The notes under the pieces are model-generated. The model was not told the DNA's origin and did no database searches. It worked only from the letters and a program-made list of their open reading frames with translations. Positions 16,577 through 24,429 of a DNA stretch of 64,000 nucleotides are shown here, piece by piece; the stretch's first letter is position 1; each line of letters starts with the position of its first letter. Source of the stretch: Rhizobium brockwellii (GTDB lineage Bacteria > Pseudomonadota > Alphaproteobacteria > Rhizobiales > Rhizobiaceae); contig NZ_CP053443.1 in assembly GCF_000769405.2 (NCBI RefSeq), positions 1 through 64,000 on the forward strand, read 5' to 3'. A program made the translations under genes and the position numbers.

Positions 16577-17344
16577 ATGACGGATATCCGGGAGCATAAG
16601 CTGGTGACGATCCGGGGAAGCAAACTCTTGATGACCGGATCAACAATGGCTCTGACGGACGAGCTCGTATCGCTGAGCCTTCGCCCCGCGATCGATGTCG
16701 GCCCCGAGCCACATCGAAAACCGCTGACCGAAGCCGAGGTGGAGATGCTCGCCAACCGGCTTCTCCATGAGTCTACCGGCGCCCCGCTTTGGATCTTCGC
16801 CTATGGATCATTGATATGGAAGCCGGACTTCGACGCCGTCGAATCGCAGCATGGCGCAACAAGAGGGTGGCATCGCTCCTTCTGCCTGCAGATGACCCGC
16901 TGGCGGGGAACGCGGTCCCAGCCGGGACTGATGATGGCACTTGATCGTGGTGGACGTTGCAACGGCATCGTCTTCAGGCTTGCCGATGATGATCGCCTTG
17001 GCCAGATTCGGCGGTTGATCCGCCGTGAGGTCGGCACGATCGAAGACGCAGCGACGGTTCGCTGGATCCCGGTCGCGACCGCACATGGGCTGGTGCGCGC
17101 GCTGGTCTTTTGGGCTGGTCCGAAAGGCGAGCGTGTTTCCCGCAAATTGCCGCTGGAGACGGTGGCGCAGGTGCTTGCGAGAGCCTGCGGACACATGGGC
17201 TCCTGCGCCGAGTATCTGTATCTGACGGTGAAACATCTGGAAGAACGTGGCATCCGGGACCGCAATTTATGGCGGCTTCAGAAGCTGGTCGCAGCCGAGC
17301 TCGTCGCCATACACGGGCTGAACGCCGCGGCAGGAAGCCACTGA
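16577..17344 (+). CDS. ChaC-like gamma-glutamylcyclotransferase
   Basis: A 255-residue ChaC-family enzyme that splits glutathione into 5-oxoproline and Cys-Gly. The substrate loop FAYGSLIWKPDFD begins near residue 74, and GWHRSFCLQMTRWRGT and PGLMMALDRGG follow as in ChaC. The N-terminus is slightly longer than usual; a later ATG at 16631 is possible. Glutathione turnover releases cysteine, so its place beside an FMN reductase and a sulfonate importer fits sulfur salvage. It converges on the taurine transporter genes. Confidence 0.92.
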   Translation: MTDIREHKLVTIRGSKLLMTGSTMALTDELVSLSLRPAIDVGPEPHRKPLTEAEVEMLANRLLHESTGAPLWIFAYGSLIWKPDFDAVESQHGATRGWHRSFCLQMTRWRGTRSQPGLMMALDRGGRCNGIVFRLADDDRLGQIRRLIRREVGTIEDAATVRWIPVATAHGLVRALVFWAGPKGERVSRKLPLETVAQVLARACGHMGSCAEYLYLTVKHLEERGIRDRNLWRLQKLVAAELVAIHGLNAAAGSH

Positions 17345-17368
17345 ATATCGCTCCCTGGCGCCCTCCGG

Positions 17369-18223
17369 TCAGAGCTTGCCCTTCCAGGGCACGAGGTACG
17401 CCTCCAGAAACCGGATGGCGGCCGAGAAGGTGAACGCGCAGATCGCGATGATGCCGATACCGACGAAGACGACGTCGGTCGCCAGGAACTGTGAAGCCGA
17501 CATGATCATGAAACCGATCCCGCGCGTGGAGGCGATCAATTCAGCCGCAACCAGCGTACCCCAGCCGACACCGAGCGCAATTCGAATGCCGGTGAGGATC
17601 TCGGGCAGGGCCGACGGCAGGACGATATCAAGGAAGAGCTGCAGCCGGCTCGCGCCCAGCGAACGCGCGGCATTGACGCGCTCGATCGGCAGCGCACGGA
17701 CGCCGGCCTGGGCCGAGAGGCAGATCGGTGCGAACATCGCAAGCACCAGCAGCGTGATCTTCGACGTCTCGCCGATGCCGAGCCAGATGATCATCAGCGG
17801 CAGGTAGGAGAGCGGCGGAAGCGGCCAGTAAAACTCGATCGGCGCGTCGAGCACCCCTTTTGCCCATTGGTTCAGGCCCATGAGCAAGCCGAGCGGAATG
17901 CCGGCGGAGACGGCGATGAGGGCGGCGACGACGATGCGGAACAGGCTTGCAAAAACATGCTCGGACAGCGACGCTCCTGCGTAACCGTCGCGATAGATGG
18001 CGCCGATCTGTGTCAGCACCTCGTCAGGACGCGGCAGAAACAGGTGTGGAACGACACCGAGCGCAGAGACGACCCACCACAAAAGCAGTATGGCCAGCGC
18101 TGTCGCAATGCTGATGGCCGCCGTCGATTTCTCGCCGGCTCCAAAGCCCGCCATTTTCACCAGCTTGACCTGGCGGTCCTCACTACCAGCCGCAATCGAC
18201 GGTGCCTGCACTATATCGCTCAT
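17369..18223 (-). CDS. tauC: Taurine/alkanesulfonate ABC transporter permease
   Basis: A 284-residue BPD_transp_1 permease with about six membrane helices, beginning after a polar N-terminus at about residue 38 ([20 protein letters not shown]). The cytoplasmic EAA loop is seen at [20 protein letters not shown]. SsuC and TauC look alike; the TauA-like binding protein in the operon favours TauC. Its start overlaps the ATPase stop by four bases (ATGA). Taurine or other sulfonates would be imported as a sulfur source. Confidence 0.87.
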   Translation of the reverse strand: MSDIVQAPSIAAGSEDRQVKLVKMAGFGAGEKSTAAISIATALAILLLWWVVSALGVVPHLFLPRPDEVLTQIGAIYRDGYAGASLSEHVFASLFRIVVAALIAVSAGIPLGLLMGLNQWAKGVLDAPIEFYWPLPPLSYLPLMIIWLGIGETSKITLLVLAMFAPICLSAQAGVRALPIERVNAARSLGASRLQLFLDIVLPSALPEILTGIRIALGVGWGTLVAAELIASTRGIGFMIMSASQFLATDVVFVGIGIIAICAFTFSAAIRFLEAYLVPWKGKL

Positions 18224-19008
18224 GCGGCGCTCCTGAGGTCTTCGGTGCTGTGGAGAATGGCGCGGATCTCCTCGCGCAGCTCGGCAAATTGCGGCGACGC
18301 CTTGATCGATCGGGCGTCGCCGGTTTCGGCGAAGCGGCGAACGAAATCCAGATCGAAGCGTGCCACGACGCGCCCCGGTCGAGGTGACATGACCAGGACC
18401 TGCGTGCCCAGGAACAAGGCCTCTTCAATCGAGTGCGTGATGAAGAAGACCTTCTTTGCCGTCTTATCCCAGATGGAAACCAGCAGTTCCTGCATCTGCT
18501 CGCGCGTCAGGCTGTCGAGTGCGCCGAACGGCTCGTCCATCAGCAGGATGTCGGGATTTGTCGCCAGAGCCCGTGCGATGCCGACACGCTGGCGCATGCC
18601 GCCCGACAGCTCGTAGGGAAAAGCGCCGGCGAATTCGTCGAGACCGACGAGCCGGAGCAGCTCCAGGGCGCGCGCTTGGCGCTCCCTGCGCTTGACCCCG
18701 GCGAATTTCAAACCGAGCGCGACATTGTCGATCACCGATTTCCAGGGCAGCAGCGAGTCTTTCTGAAAAACGACGCCACGATCTGCGCCGGGTTGTTCGA
18801 CCGCGCGGCCATCGAGCGTGAACCGGCCATCCGAAAGCGGAAGGAAGCCGGCAATCGCGTTGAGAAGGGTTGATTTGCCGCATCCCGAAGCACCGAGTGC
18901 GACGACGAAGCCCCGTTCGGGAATATCGAAGGAAACGCGATCGAGCGCGTGAACGGTCCGCCCGTCGCGGGCTGCGAAGAAAACGCTGGCGTGATCGACT
19001 TTAAGCAT
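18220..19008 (-). CDS. tauB: Taurine/alkanesulfonate ABC transporter ATPase
   Basis: A 262-residue ABC ATPase. Walker [10 protein letters not shown], the signature [15 protein letters not shown] and Walker [13 protein letters not shown] are all present and intact. The family (TauB/SsuB/NrtD) is clear from the short length and the [13 protein letters not shown] segment. It lies between the binding-protein and permease genes of a three-gene minus-strand operon. Confidence 0.9.
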   Translation of the reverse strand: MLKVDHASVFFAARDGRTVHALDRVSFDIPERGFVVALGASGCGKSTLLNAIAGFLPLSDGRFTLDGRAVEQPGADRGVVFQKDSLLPWKSVIDNVALGLKFAGVKRRERQARALELLRLVGLDEFAGAFPYELSGGMRQRVGIARALATNPDILLMDEPFGALDSLTREQMQELLVSIWDKTAKKVFFITHSIEEALFLGTQVLVMSPRPGRVVARFDLDFVRRFAETGDARSIKASPQFAELREEIRAILHSTEDLRSAA

Positions 19009-19029
19009 GTTGCCGCTCGCAAGTTCGAT

Positions 19030-19053
19030 GCCGGCGCGGTAAGCCGCGCCGGC
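19030..19053 (-). other. Intercistronic hairpin after tauA
   Basis: GCCGGCGCGG and CCGCGCCGGC pair perfectly (10 bp) around a four-base loop, eleven bases after the tauA stop in the direction of transcription and before tauB. No T run. It probably stabilises the tauA message. Confidence 0.65.
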
Positions 19054-19064
19054 GCTGGGGAGGA

Positions 19065-20078
19065 TCAGTTGCTGACGCCGGTGAGGGCATCTGCGGTGAC
19101 GAAGGCGCCGTAATTCGCCTGTACATCGGAAACCTTGCCCTGTTCCTTCAGGAACGATGCCGTGTCCTTGAGAATCTTGCCGGCACCCGCCTTTTCGCCG
19201 CCGCCGAGCCAGGCATCCGATGCCTGGACCTCAGGTGTCAGAAGCGTGAGGTTCTTCAGGGCCGAGGCCTGCTGGTCAGCTGTTCCGCCGAGAAGCTTGG
19301 CAAGTGATTTGGCGTTGTCGCTGTCGGGACCCCAGGCGGATTTGTCCGATGCGAAGGACGCGTAGTATTTGTTGATGACCGAAGCGAAGCCCTTCAGAAA
19401 GTCCGGGTTGTCGGCAGCAAATTTCGAGGCCGCGACCCAGGCGGAGAATGTCGGTGCACCCTTGTCTGCCACGTCCTTGGAGGTCACGAGAACCTTCCCG
19501 TTCTTCTTCAGTTCGGTGAGCGCCGGATCCCAGACGAAGCCGCCATCGATATCGCCGCGATTATAGCTGGCGACGATTTCGGGCTGGGGGATGGCGAAGA
19601 CCTGAACGTCTTTTTCGGTCAGGCCCAGCGATTTGATCAGCGCCAGCAGCTGATAGTGGTCCGTGGATACCGGCGCGGCAGCAAGCTTCTTGCCCTTCAG
19701 ATCATTCAGGCTTTCGATACCGGAGCCGTTGCGGACGACGAGAGCCTCGTCGATGCCCGAGATGGAGGCGAGGTAAAAGGCCTTGACCTCGAGACCGCGT
19801 GACACTGCTGCCGCAAATGGGCTGGAGCCGACATAGCCGATCTGGACGTCGCCGGAGGCAATGGCGGCGAAGATTTCGGCGCCCGAATTGAACCTGCGAA
19901 AGTCGATCTCGTATCCCGTCTCCTTGGCGAATTCGCCATTGGCGATCGCCACGGAAGACGGCAAGGCGTCGGTCTGATAGGCGACAACGACCTTCTTGTC
20001 CGCCGCTTCGGCGACAACAGCCGTTGCAAAAGTGCCGACGCCGACGGCGATCGCGGCAACCAAATTCCTGAAATTCAT
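19065..20078 (-). CDS. tauA: Taurine ABC transporter substrate-binding protein
   Basis: A 337-residue periplasmic binding protein of the TauA/SsuA group. The signal peptide ([20 protein letters not shown], cleavage near AEA-ADK) is clear. Landmarks: [39 protein letters not shown] and [12 protein letters not shown], the last matching TauA. First gene of a minus-strand operon whose upstream region holds the shared sulfur motif (20168-20182). Taurine specificity is likely but other sulfonates are possible. Confidence 0.88.
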   Translation of the reverse strand: MNFRNLVAAIAVGVGTFATAVVAEAADKKVVVAYQTDALPSSVAIANGEFAKETGYEIDFRRFNSGAEIFAAIASGDVQIGYVGSSPFAAAVSRGLEVKAFYLASISGIDEALVVRNGSGIESLNDLKGKKLAAAPVSTDHYQLLALIKSLGLTEKDVQVFAIPQPEIVASYNRGDIDGGFVWDPALTELKKNGKVLVTSKDVADKGAPTFSAWVAASKFAADNPDFLKGFASVINKYYASFASDKSAWGPDSDNAKSLAKLLGGTADQQASALKNLTLLTPEVQASDAWLGGGEKAGAGKILKDTASFLKEQGKVSDVQANYGAFVTADALTGVSN

Positions 20079-20167
20079 CTTGAGCCCCTTTGTTCAGGGC
20101 CGGACGGCCCTTGATCTCACCCTCAAAAGCGTAATGGTTGGGGAGGGGCTAGCGGGAGAAATAACAA

Positions 20168-20182
20168 ACTATATTTATAGAC
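20168..20182. promoter_or_regulatory. Sulfur-regulon motif, copy C (upstream of tauA)
   Basis: Read on the minus strand: CTATTGTCTATAAATATAG. The left half CTATTGTCTAYAAA equals copy B exactly in that reading, while the second half-site is degenerate (TTTGT instead of TAGAC). It lies about 90 bases before the tauA ATG. The leader also holds a small hairpin (20096-20111). Confidence 0.6.
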
Positions 20183-20294
20183 AATAGAGATAATTGTTTC
20201 GTGATTCTGCCGCTTGTGCGATCAACAGGGACCGGCGAGCGACATTGGGCTTGAATGACGAAATGTCTCGATGACGCTCTGAGCTTCAGGGAGA

Positions 20295-21656
20295 ATGCAT
20301 TTGGCATATGATGTTATCGTGGTCGGTTCCGGTTTTTCAGCGATAGCGGTTACCTGCAATCTCATCGAGCAGCTTCCCGCTTCGGCGAAGGTCGCCGTCG
20401 TCGGCGACGATCCTGGCTTCGGCCGCGGGACGGCGTACCGAACGGAGCTCTATCTCCATCGCCTCAATGTTCCGGCCGGCCGCATGAGCCTTTTGCCGCA
20501 TCAACCCGACGACTTTGTCGACTGGCTTAAAAGCCATGGCCGTCCGTTGCAGGCCGGCGATTTCGCCTCGCGCAGCGATTATGGTCTTTATGTCCGCGAT
20601 ACGCTTGCACGGTTGCTTCGAAAGCGGGACGGCCGTTGCCGGGTCGATTTCATCAAGGCTAAGGCAGCGGGATGCGTTGAACGTTACAGCAGCACGCTGG
20701 CCTTCCATCTCGGCAACGGTGACGAGATTGCCGGGAAGACCGTGGTGCTCTGCCTCGGCGTCGGGAACGCGACCCTTCCGGTCGCTCCGGACGGAATTCC
20801 GCCATCGCTGCGATCGCGGATCATCGAGAACCCGTGGCGGCTTTCGTGGCTGAGGCGCGTCGCACCATCCGATGCGGTGTGTATCCTAGGATCCGGCCTG
20901 ACGATGATCGATCAGGTGCTGGCGCTTCGCGCCCATGGCCACCGCGGCAGGATCGATGTGCTTTCGCGGCGCGGGCTCGCACCCCTCGGGCACGCTTGGA
21001 AGCCGCCAGTGCCTCTGCCGATCGACGTTCAGGCGCTTCCGGATACGATCAGCGGCATATTGAAGACCCTGCGTGCGAAGAGCAGGACGGTTGCCGACTG
21101 GCGAGCCGTGATGGACGGTCTGAGGCCTGCAACGCAGGCTCTCTGGCAACGGCTTTCGAGCGAGGAGCGCGCACGCTTCCTCAGGCATGCGCTTCCCTGG
21201 TGGAACATCCATCGTCACCGGGTCGCGCCTGACGTGTTCGACAGGTTTGAGAAACTGATCTTAGACGGAACCGTTCGTTTCCACGCGGGTTTCCTGAAAT
21301 CGCTCGGGGCCGAGGAGGGCCGGCTCGTTGCCGGCTACAGGGTCAGAGCGACGCGCGAAATCGCCGAGATCAGGGCAGACTGGCTCGTCAACTGCACGGG
21401 AATGGAGCGGGCCGGGATCAGTCATTCACCGCTTTTGAAGGAAATGAGCCGCTTTGAGTTGATCGTCCCCGATCCTCTTGGCCTCGGGATCCAGGTGGAT
21501 GCCGCTTCCGAGGTGATAGCCCCGTCCCGGATATCGCCTGCCCGACTATTTGCGGTCGGCGCCCTGACGGCAGGACAATTCTGGGAGATCACGGCCGTTC
21601 CGGATATCCGGGTGCAGGCCGAGGCCGTGGTCAAGGAGATCGTTTCCAGAGGCTAG
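20295..21656 (+). CDS. FAD/NAD(P)-binding oxidoreductase (YdhS-like, NAD_binding_9)
   Basis: A 453-residue flavoprotein-like enzyme. The N-terminal dinucleotide motif VVGSGFSAIAVTCNLIE and the following FGRGTAYRT...HRLNVPAGRMS segment mark the NAD_binding_9/YdhS group. A second dinucleotide loop ILGSGLTMIDQVLALR lies near residue 200, and the C-terminus has FAVGALTAGQFWEITAVPDI. The start is ATG 20295, three bases after AGGGAG; the TTG two codons later has better spacing and could be used. It stands alone, divergent from tauA. No substrate is known for the family in general; redox chemistry in sulfur or secondary metabolism is a guess. Confidence 0.82.
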   Translation: MHLAYDVIVVGSGFSAIAVTCNLIEQLPASAKVAVVGDDPGFGRGTAYRTELYLHRLNVPAGRMSLLPHQPDDFVDWLKSHGRPLQAGDFASRSDYGLYVRDTLARLLRKRDGRCRVDFIKAKAAGCVERYSSTLAFHLGNGDEIAGKTVVLCLGVGNATLPVAPDGIPPSLRSRIIENPWRLSWLRRVAPSDAVCILGSGLTMIDQVLALRAHGHRGRIDVLSRRGLAPLGHAWKPPVPLPIDVQALPDTISGILKTLRAKSRTVADWRAVMDGLRPATQALWQRLSSEERARFLRHALPWWNIHRHRVAPDVFDRFEKLILDGTVRFHAGFLKSLGAEEGRLVAGYRVRATREIAEIRADWLVNCTGMERAGISHSPLLKEMSRFELIVPDPLGLGIQVDAASEVIAPSRISPARLFAVGALTAGQFWEITAVPDIRVQAEAVVKEIVSRG

Positions 21657-21761
21657 CTCGCGACATGTAGGTAGCAGATCAAAGTGCTACAGCGTGCTTT
21701 GCGCGTCTGAAAATACGCGCGGCGGTATAGGTCCGCACGGCGCTTGTTGAATTGCCGGGCG

Positions 21762-21793
21762 CCGACAGCTACAGTATCTGGTACGCCATAATA
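21762..21793 (+). promoter_or_regulatory. Promoter and operator 1 of the GntR regulator
   Basis: CCGACA (21762-21767), 19 bases, CATAAT (21787-21792). The -10 lies inside TGGTACGCCATAATA (21779-21793), the first of three matches to TGGTAYRCCATAWTA. The same -35/operator/-10 arrangement recurs at 22911-22942. It lies 65 bases before the regulator ATG, implying autoregulation. Confidence 0.6.
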
Positions 21794-21857
21794 CGATTCT
21801 TGCATTCGGCTGCCGCGGCGGAAGTTGAGCGTGCAAAGTCCAACACTGAGGTACAGA

Positions 21858-22550
21858 ATGAGCGGCGCTCTGAAGGACGCAATTAGAGTCGAGCGTCCTG
21901 CAAAGACCTTGCGGGAATTGGCGCTCGACAAGGTCCGCGAAGCCATCGTCAACGGATATTTTCGTCCCGGAGACCGCCTTGTCGAGCGTGACCTCTGCGC
22001 CCAGCTCGGCGTCAGCCGAACAGTCGTGCGCGAGGTTCTGAGGCATCTTGAATCGGAAGGGCTTGTCGCCAATCTGCCGAACAAGGGGCCGATCGTCGCG
22101 CAGCTCGACATCGACGAAGCCAAACAGATCTATGAGATCCGTGGCGCGCTGGAAGGCATGGCGGCGCGGTTGTGCGCGGAGCGCCGCAGCCCGGAGATTG
22201 TCGCCGCACTGGAGGAATCTTTGGCCGGGATCCGCAACAGTTACCGCGACAACGATATGGCCGCTGTGCTGACGAACACCTCTTCCTTCTATCAGACGCT
22301 GTTCACCATGGTTGACAGAAACGTTGCCTGGGGTGTCGTCAATCTCCTCACCGTGCGCATCAACCACCTGCGCTCGATGACGATCAAGACGGAGAGGCGC
22401 GGCATCGAAGGACCGCTGCAGATGTCGAAGATCGTCGACGCCATCCGCCGCGGTGACGGCGAGGGGGCTTACCGGGCGGCGATGGATCACGTCGCCGCCG
22501 CGAGCGCGATTGCCGAAGCCGTGCTGTCGGCGAAGAAGCCTGCCGACTAG
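21858..22550 (+). CDS. GntR-family transcriptional regulator (FCD/FadR subfamily)
   Basis: A 230-residue regulator. The N-terminal winged helix contains LRELALDKVREAIVNGYFR and the recognition region LCAQLGVSRTVVREVLRHLE. The C-terminal all-helical FCD ligand domain starts near residue 85 (EIRGALEGMAARLCAERR) and has the metal-ligand histidine pattern typical of the group. The ATG at 21858 follows GAGG; a TTG 33 bases upstream is less likely. It precedes the 22967-34420 operon, and three matching operators flank both, so it most likely controls that catabolic operon and itself. Confidence 0.9.
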   Translation: MSGALKDAIRVERPAKTLRELALDKVREAIVNGYFRPGDRLVERDLCAQLGVSRTVVREVLRHLESEGLVANLPNKGPIVAQLDIDEAKQIYEIRGALEGMAARLCAERRSPEIVAALEESLAGIRNSYRDNDMAAVLTNTSSFYQTLFTMVDRNVAWGVVNLLTVRINHLRSMTIKTERRGIEGPLQMSKIVDAIRRGDGEGAYRAAMDHVAAASAIAEAVLSAKKPAD

Positions 22551-22692
22551 GCACGAGAGGCCCCACTGCAGCTTCCCCGCAGGCCCCGGCAAAGCTCGGC
22601 TGCCGATATCACTCCCGGCATTCGCGATGATGTTCCGCGCAATTCTGCGGAATCCATACTACCCGCTTGACACCCAACTTTGTCCAATGTGA

Positions 22693-22707
22693 TGGTATGC
22701 CATATTA
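22693..22707 (+). promoter_or_regulatory. GntR operator 2
   Basis: TGGTATGCCATATTA, differing from operator 3 at just two positions. It lies 21 bases after a TTGACA (22667-22672), but no -10 box with normal spacing is visible. It could be an auxiliary site for looping with operator 3, 235 bases away. Confidence 0.55.
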
Positions 22708-22790
22708 AGTAATATATAAGGCAGTACCATGAACTGGGATGACTGTGACTACTGGACTCGCCCTGTCTCCGCGGGGCGCCACCATTTCGT

Positions 22791-22804
22791 TTGTCAGCTG
22801 ACAA
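22791..22804. other. parS-like centromere palindrome, copy 2
   Basis: TTGTCAGCTGACAA, identical to the copy beside repB (2219-2232). Extended by one base it reads TTTGTCAGCTGACAAC, again one mismatch from GTTNNNNGCNNNNAAC but at the opposite end. It lies about 20 kb from repABC in non-coding DNA. RepB binding is inferred. Confidence 0.6.
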
Positions 22805-22910
22805 CGCACTGAAGGGAAGTAAGCGCCGCCGCCCGGGGAGTCGAAGGTTCGCACGCGCGCCAAATTCAAAATCTCCGCCTCGGCCTGAACTGCGCCTCGC
22901 AGCAACCAAC

Positions 22911-22942
22911 TTGACACTCATATATTATGGTATACCATAATA
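22911..22942 (+). promoter_or_regulatory. Promoter and operator 3 of the 22967 operon
   Basis: A perfect TTGACA (22911-22916), 19 bases, then CATAAT (22936-22941). The 20-bp perfect palindrome TATTATGGTATACCATAATA (22923-22942) covers the -10 box. The layout equals that of operator 1. A repressor bound there would shut off the operon. Confidence 0.72.
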
Positions 22943-22966
22943 CGAAATTGAGAAATGAGGTGCTCG

Positions 22967-23569
22967 ATGGCCATTCAAATTCGCAAGACGGGACTGCAGA
23001 TTGAAACCACGTTGATCGAAGGCGGCAAGGCCGCGGCGGTTCCGCTGAAGCTGTTTACCGCCTTCGCGGTCGTGAAGAATCCCTGGGCGGGTCGCGGCTT
23101 TGTCGACGACCTCAAGCCCGAAATTCACGCAGGCGCTCCGGTGCTCGGCGAGCTGCTGACCAAGATGATCATCGATGCTGTCGGGGCCGGCGATGCTGTC
23201 GAAGGATATGGAAAGTCCGCTGTCGTCGGTCTGGACGGCGAGATCGAACACGGGTCCGCGCTCATTCATACGCTGCGTTTCGGCAATTTTTATCGCCAGG
23301 CCGTCGGCGCCAAGTCCTATCTCGCCTTCTGCAACACACGCGGTCCGGCCAATGCGCCGATCATGATCCCGCTGATGGACAAGAATGATGAAGGCCGCCG
23401 TTCGCACTACCTGACCATCCAGACGTCGATCCCCGACGCGCCTGCCGCCGATGAGATCGTCGTGGCTCTCGGTGCTTCGATAGGCGGGCGCCCGCATCAC
23501 CGCATCGGCGACCGCTACCAGGATCTGAAAGACCTGGGGCAGGACGTTGCCAATCCCGCGGGCGTTTGA
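22967..23569 (+). CDS. Amino acid synthesis family protein (DUF1185)
   Basis: A 200-residue protein of the PF06684 (DUF1185) family. Typical segments are KLFTAFAVVKNPWAGRGFVD, a GKSAVVGLDGEIEHGSALIH block and the C-terminal GRPHHRIGDRYQD. The ATG at 22967 follows GAGGT; an in-frame ATG at 22955 is possible. The family's activity is not established despite its name. First gene of the GntR-controlled operon; relatives are often beside flavin monooxygenase systems. Confidence 0.85.
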   Translation: MAIQIRKTGLQIETTLIEGGKAAAVPLKLFTAFAVVKNPWAGRGFVDDLKPEIHAGAPVLGELLTKMIIDAVGAGDAVEGYGKSAVVGLDGEIEHGSALIHTLRFGNFYRQAVGAKSYLAFCNTRGPANAPIMIPLMDKNDEGRRSHYLTIQTSIPDAPAADEIVVALGASIGGRPHHRIGDRYQDLKDLGQDVANPAGV

Positions 23570-23583
23570 AGGAGCGCTCTGAG

Positions 23584-24429
23584 ATGCTGACAGCCGGATC
23601 GACCACACGCACCGCTGCAGCAACGAACGCCGCCGGTGCCTTGCCCCGAAAGGCGACGGCAAGCGGAACGGCCTATCATGAGGCCGGCAGCGGCGAGCCG
23701 TTGGTTCTCATTCATGGCGTCGGCATGCGGCTCGAGGCCTGGGCTCCGCAGATCGCATTCCTGTCTGCAGGCCATCGCGTCATCGCTGTCGATATGCCGG
23801 GACATGGCGAGAGCGCAAAGCTGCCGGCGGGCAGTCGGCTCGAGGAGTTCGTCGCCTGGTTCGGACGCTTTCTCGACGAGATGGCAATCGACACGGCAAA
23901 TGTCGTCGGGCACTCGATGGGCGCACTGGTTTCAGGAGGGGCGGCCGCGACCTTTGGCGAGCGGATCAGCCGCGTCGCCTACCTCAACGGCGTCTACAGG
24001 CGTGATCCTGAAGCAAAGGCCGCCGTCCTTGCGCGCGCCGCGGCCATTCCGGTATCGGGCGTCGACAAGGAAGGCCCTCTGGCCCGTTGGTTCGGCGAAG
24101 ATGCGGACAGCGTCACCGCGCGTGAATTGACGCGAAAGTGGCTGAACCTCGTCGATCCCCAAGGATATGCCGTCGCTTACGCCGCTTTCGCGGGAGGAGA
24201 CGAGACCTATGCTGACGGCTGGAAAGACGTAGCTGGTCCGGCCCTGTTTCTGACGGGGTCCGATGATCCGAACTCGACGCCCTTGATGGCGACGCAAATG
24301 GCAGAGCTTGCGCCGCGGGGCTACGCCCGCATCGTCGAAGGGCATCGTCATATGGTGAACCTGACCGCGCCTGATATCGTCAATTCGCTGCTCGCTGAGT
24401 GGCTATCGTTCGGGGAGGATGAACGATGA
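23584..24429 (+). CDS. Alpha/beta-fold hydrolase
   Basis: A 281-residue serine hydrolase with a leading tail of about 25 residues. The oxyanion segment LVLIHGVGMRLEAW, the nucleophile elbow VGHSMGAL (about residue 113) and a late histidine in EGHRHMVNLTAPD are visible. In catabolic operons with a two-component monooxygenase, such enzymes often open a lactone, lactam or ester made by oxidation. It overlaps the next gene by ATGA. Confidence 0.87.
   Translation: MLTAGSTTRTAAATNAAGALPRKATASGTAYHEAGSGEPLVLIHGVGMRLEAWAPQIAFLSAGHRVIAVDMPGHGESAKLPAGSRLEEFVAWFGRFLDEMAIDTANVVGHSMGALVSGGAAATFGERISRVAYLNGVYRRDPEAKAAVLARAAAIPVSGVDKEGPLARWFGEDADSVTARELTRKWLNLVDPQGYAVAYAAFAGGDETYADGWKDVAGPALFLTGSDDPNSTPLMATQMAELAPRGYARIVEGHRHMVNLTAPDIVNSLLAEWLSFGEDER

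Larger units (their letters stand above)
22551..22966. other. Regulatory gap (416 bases) with two operators and a parS-like site
   Basis: No convincing protein gene fits here. From left to right it holds TTGACA at 22667, a GntR operator at 22693-22707, a 27-codon frame (22729-22812) with a weak ribosome site, the parS-like palindrome at 22791-22804, and the operator-promoter at 22911-22942. The rest shows nothing I can interpret. Confidence 0.6.

Noticed and set aside
20079..20160. Riboswitch in the tauA leader
   Set aside because: There is a small hairpin (AGGGCC-GGAC-GGCCCT), but I could not fit the conserved cores of SAM or other known riboswitches.
21687..22592. 301-codon minus-strand frame opposite the GntR gene
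   Set aside because: Antisense of a clear GntR/FCD regulator; also spans its promoter.
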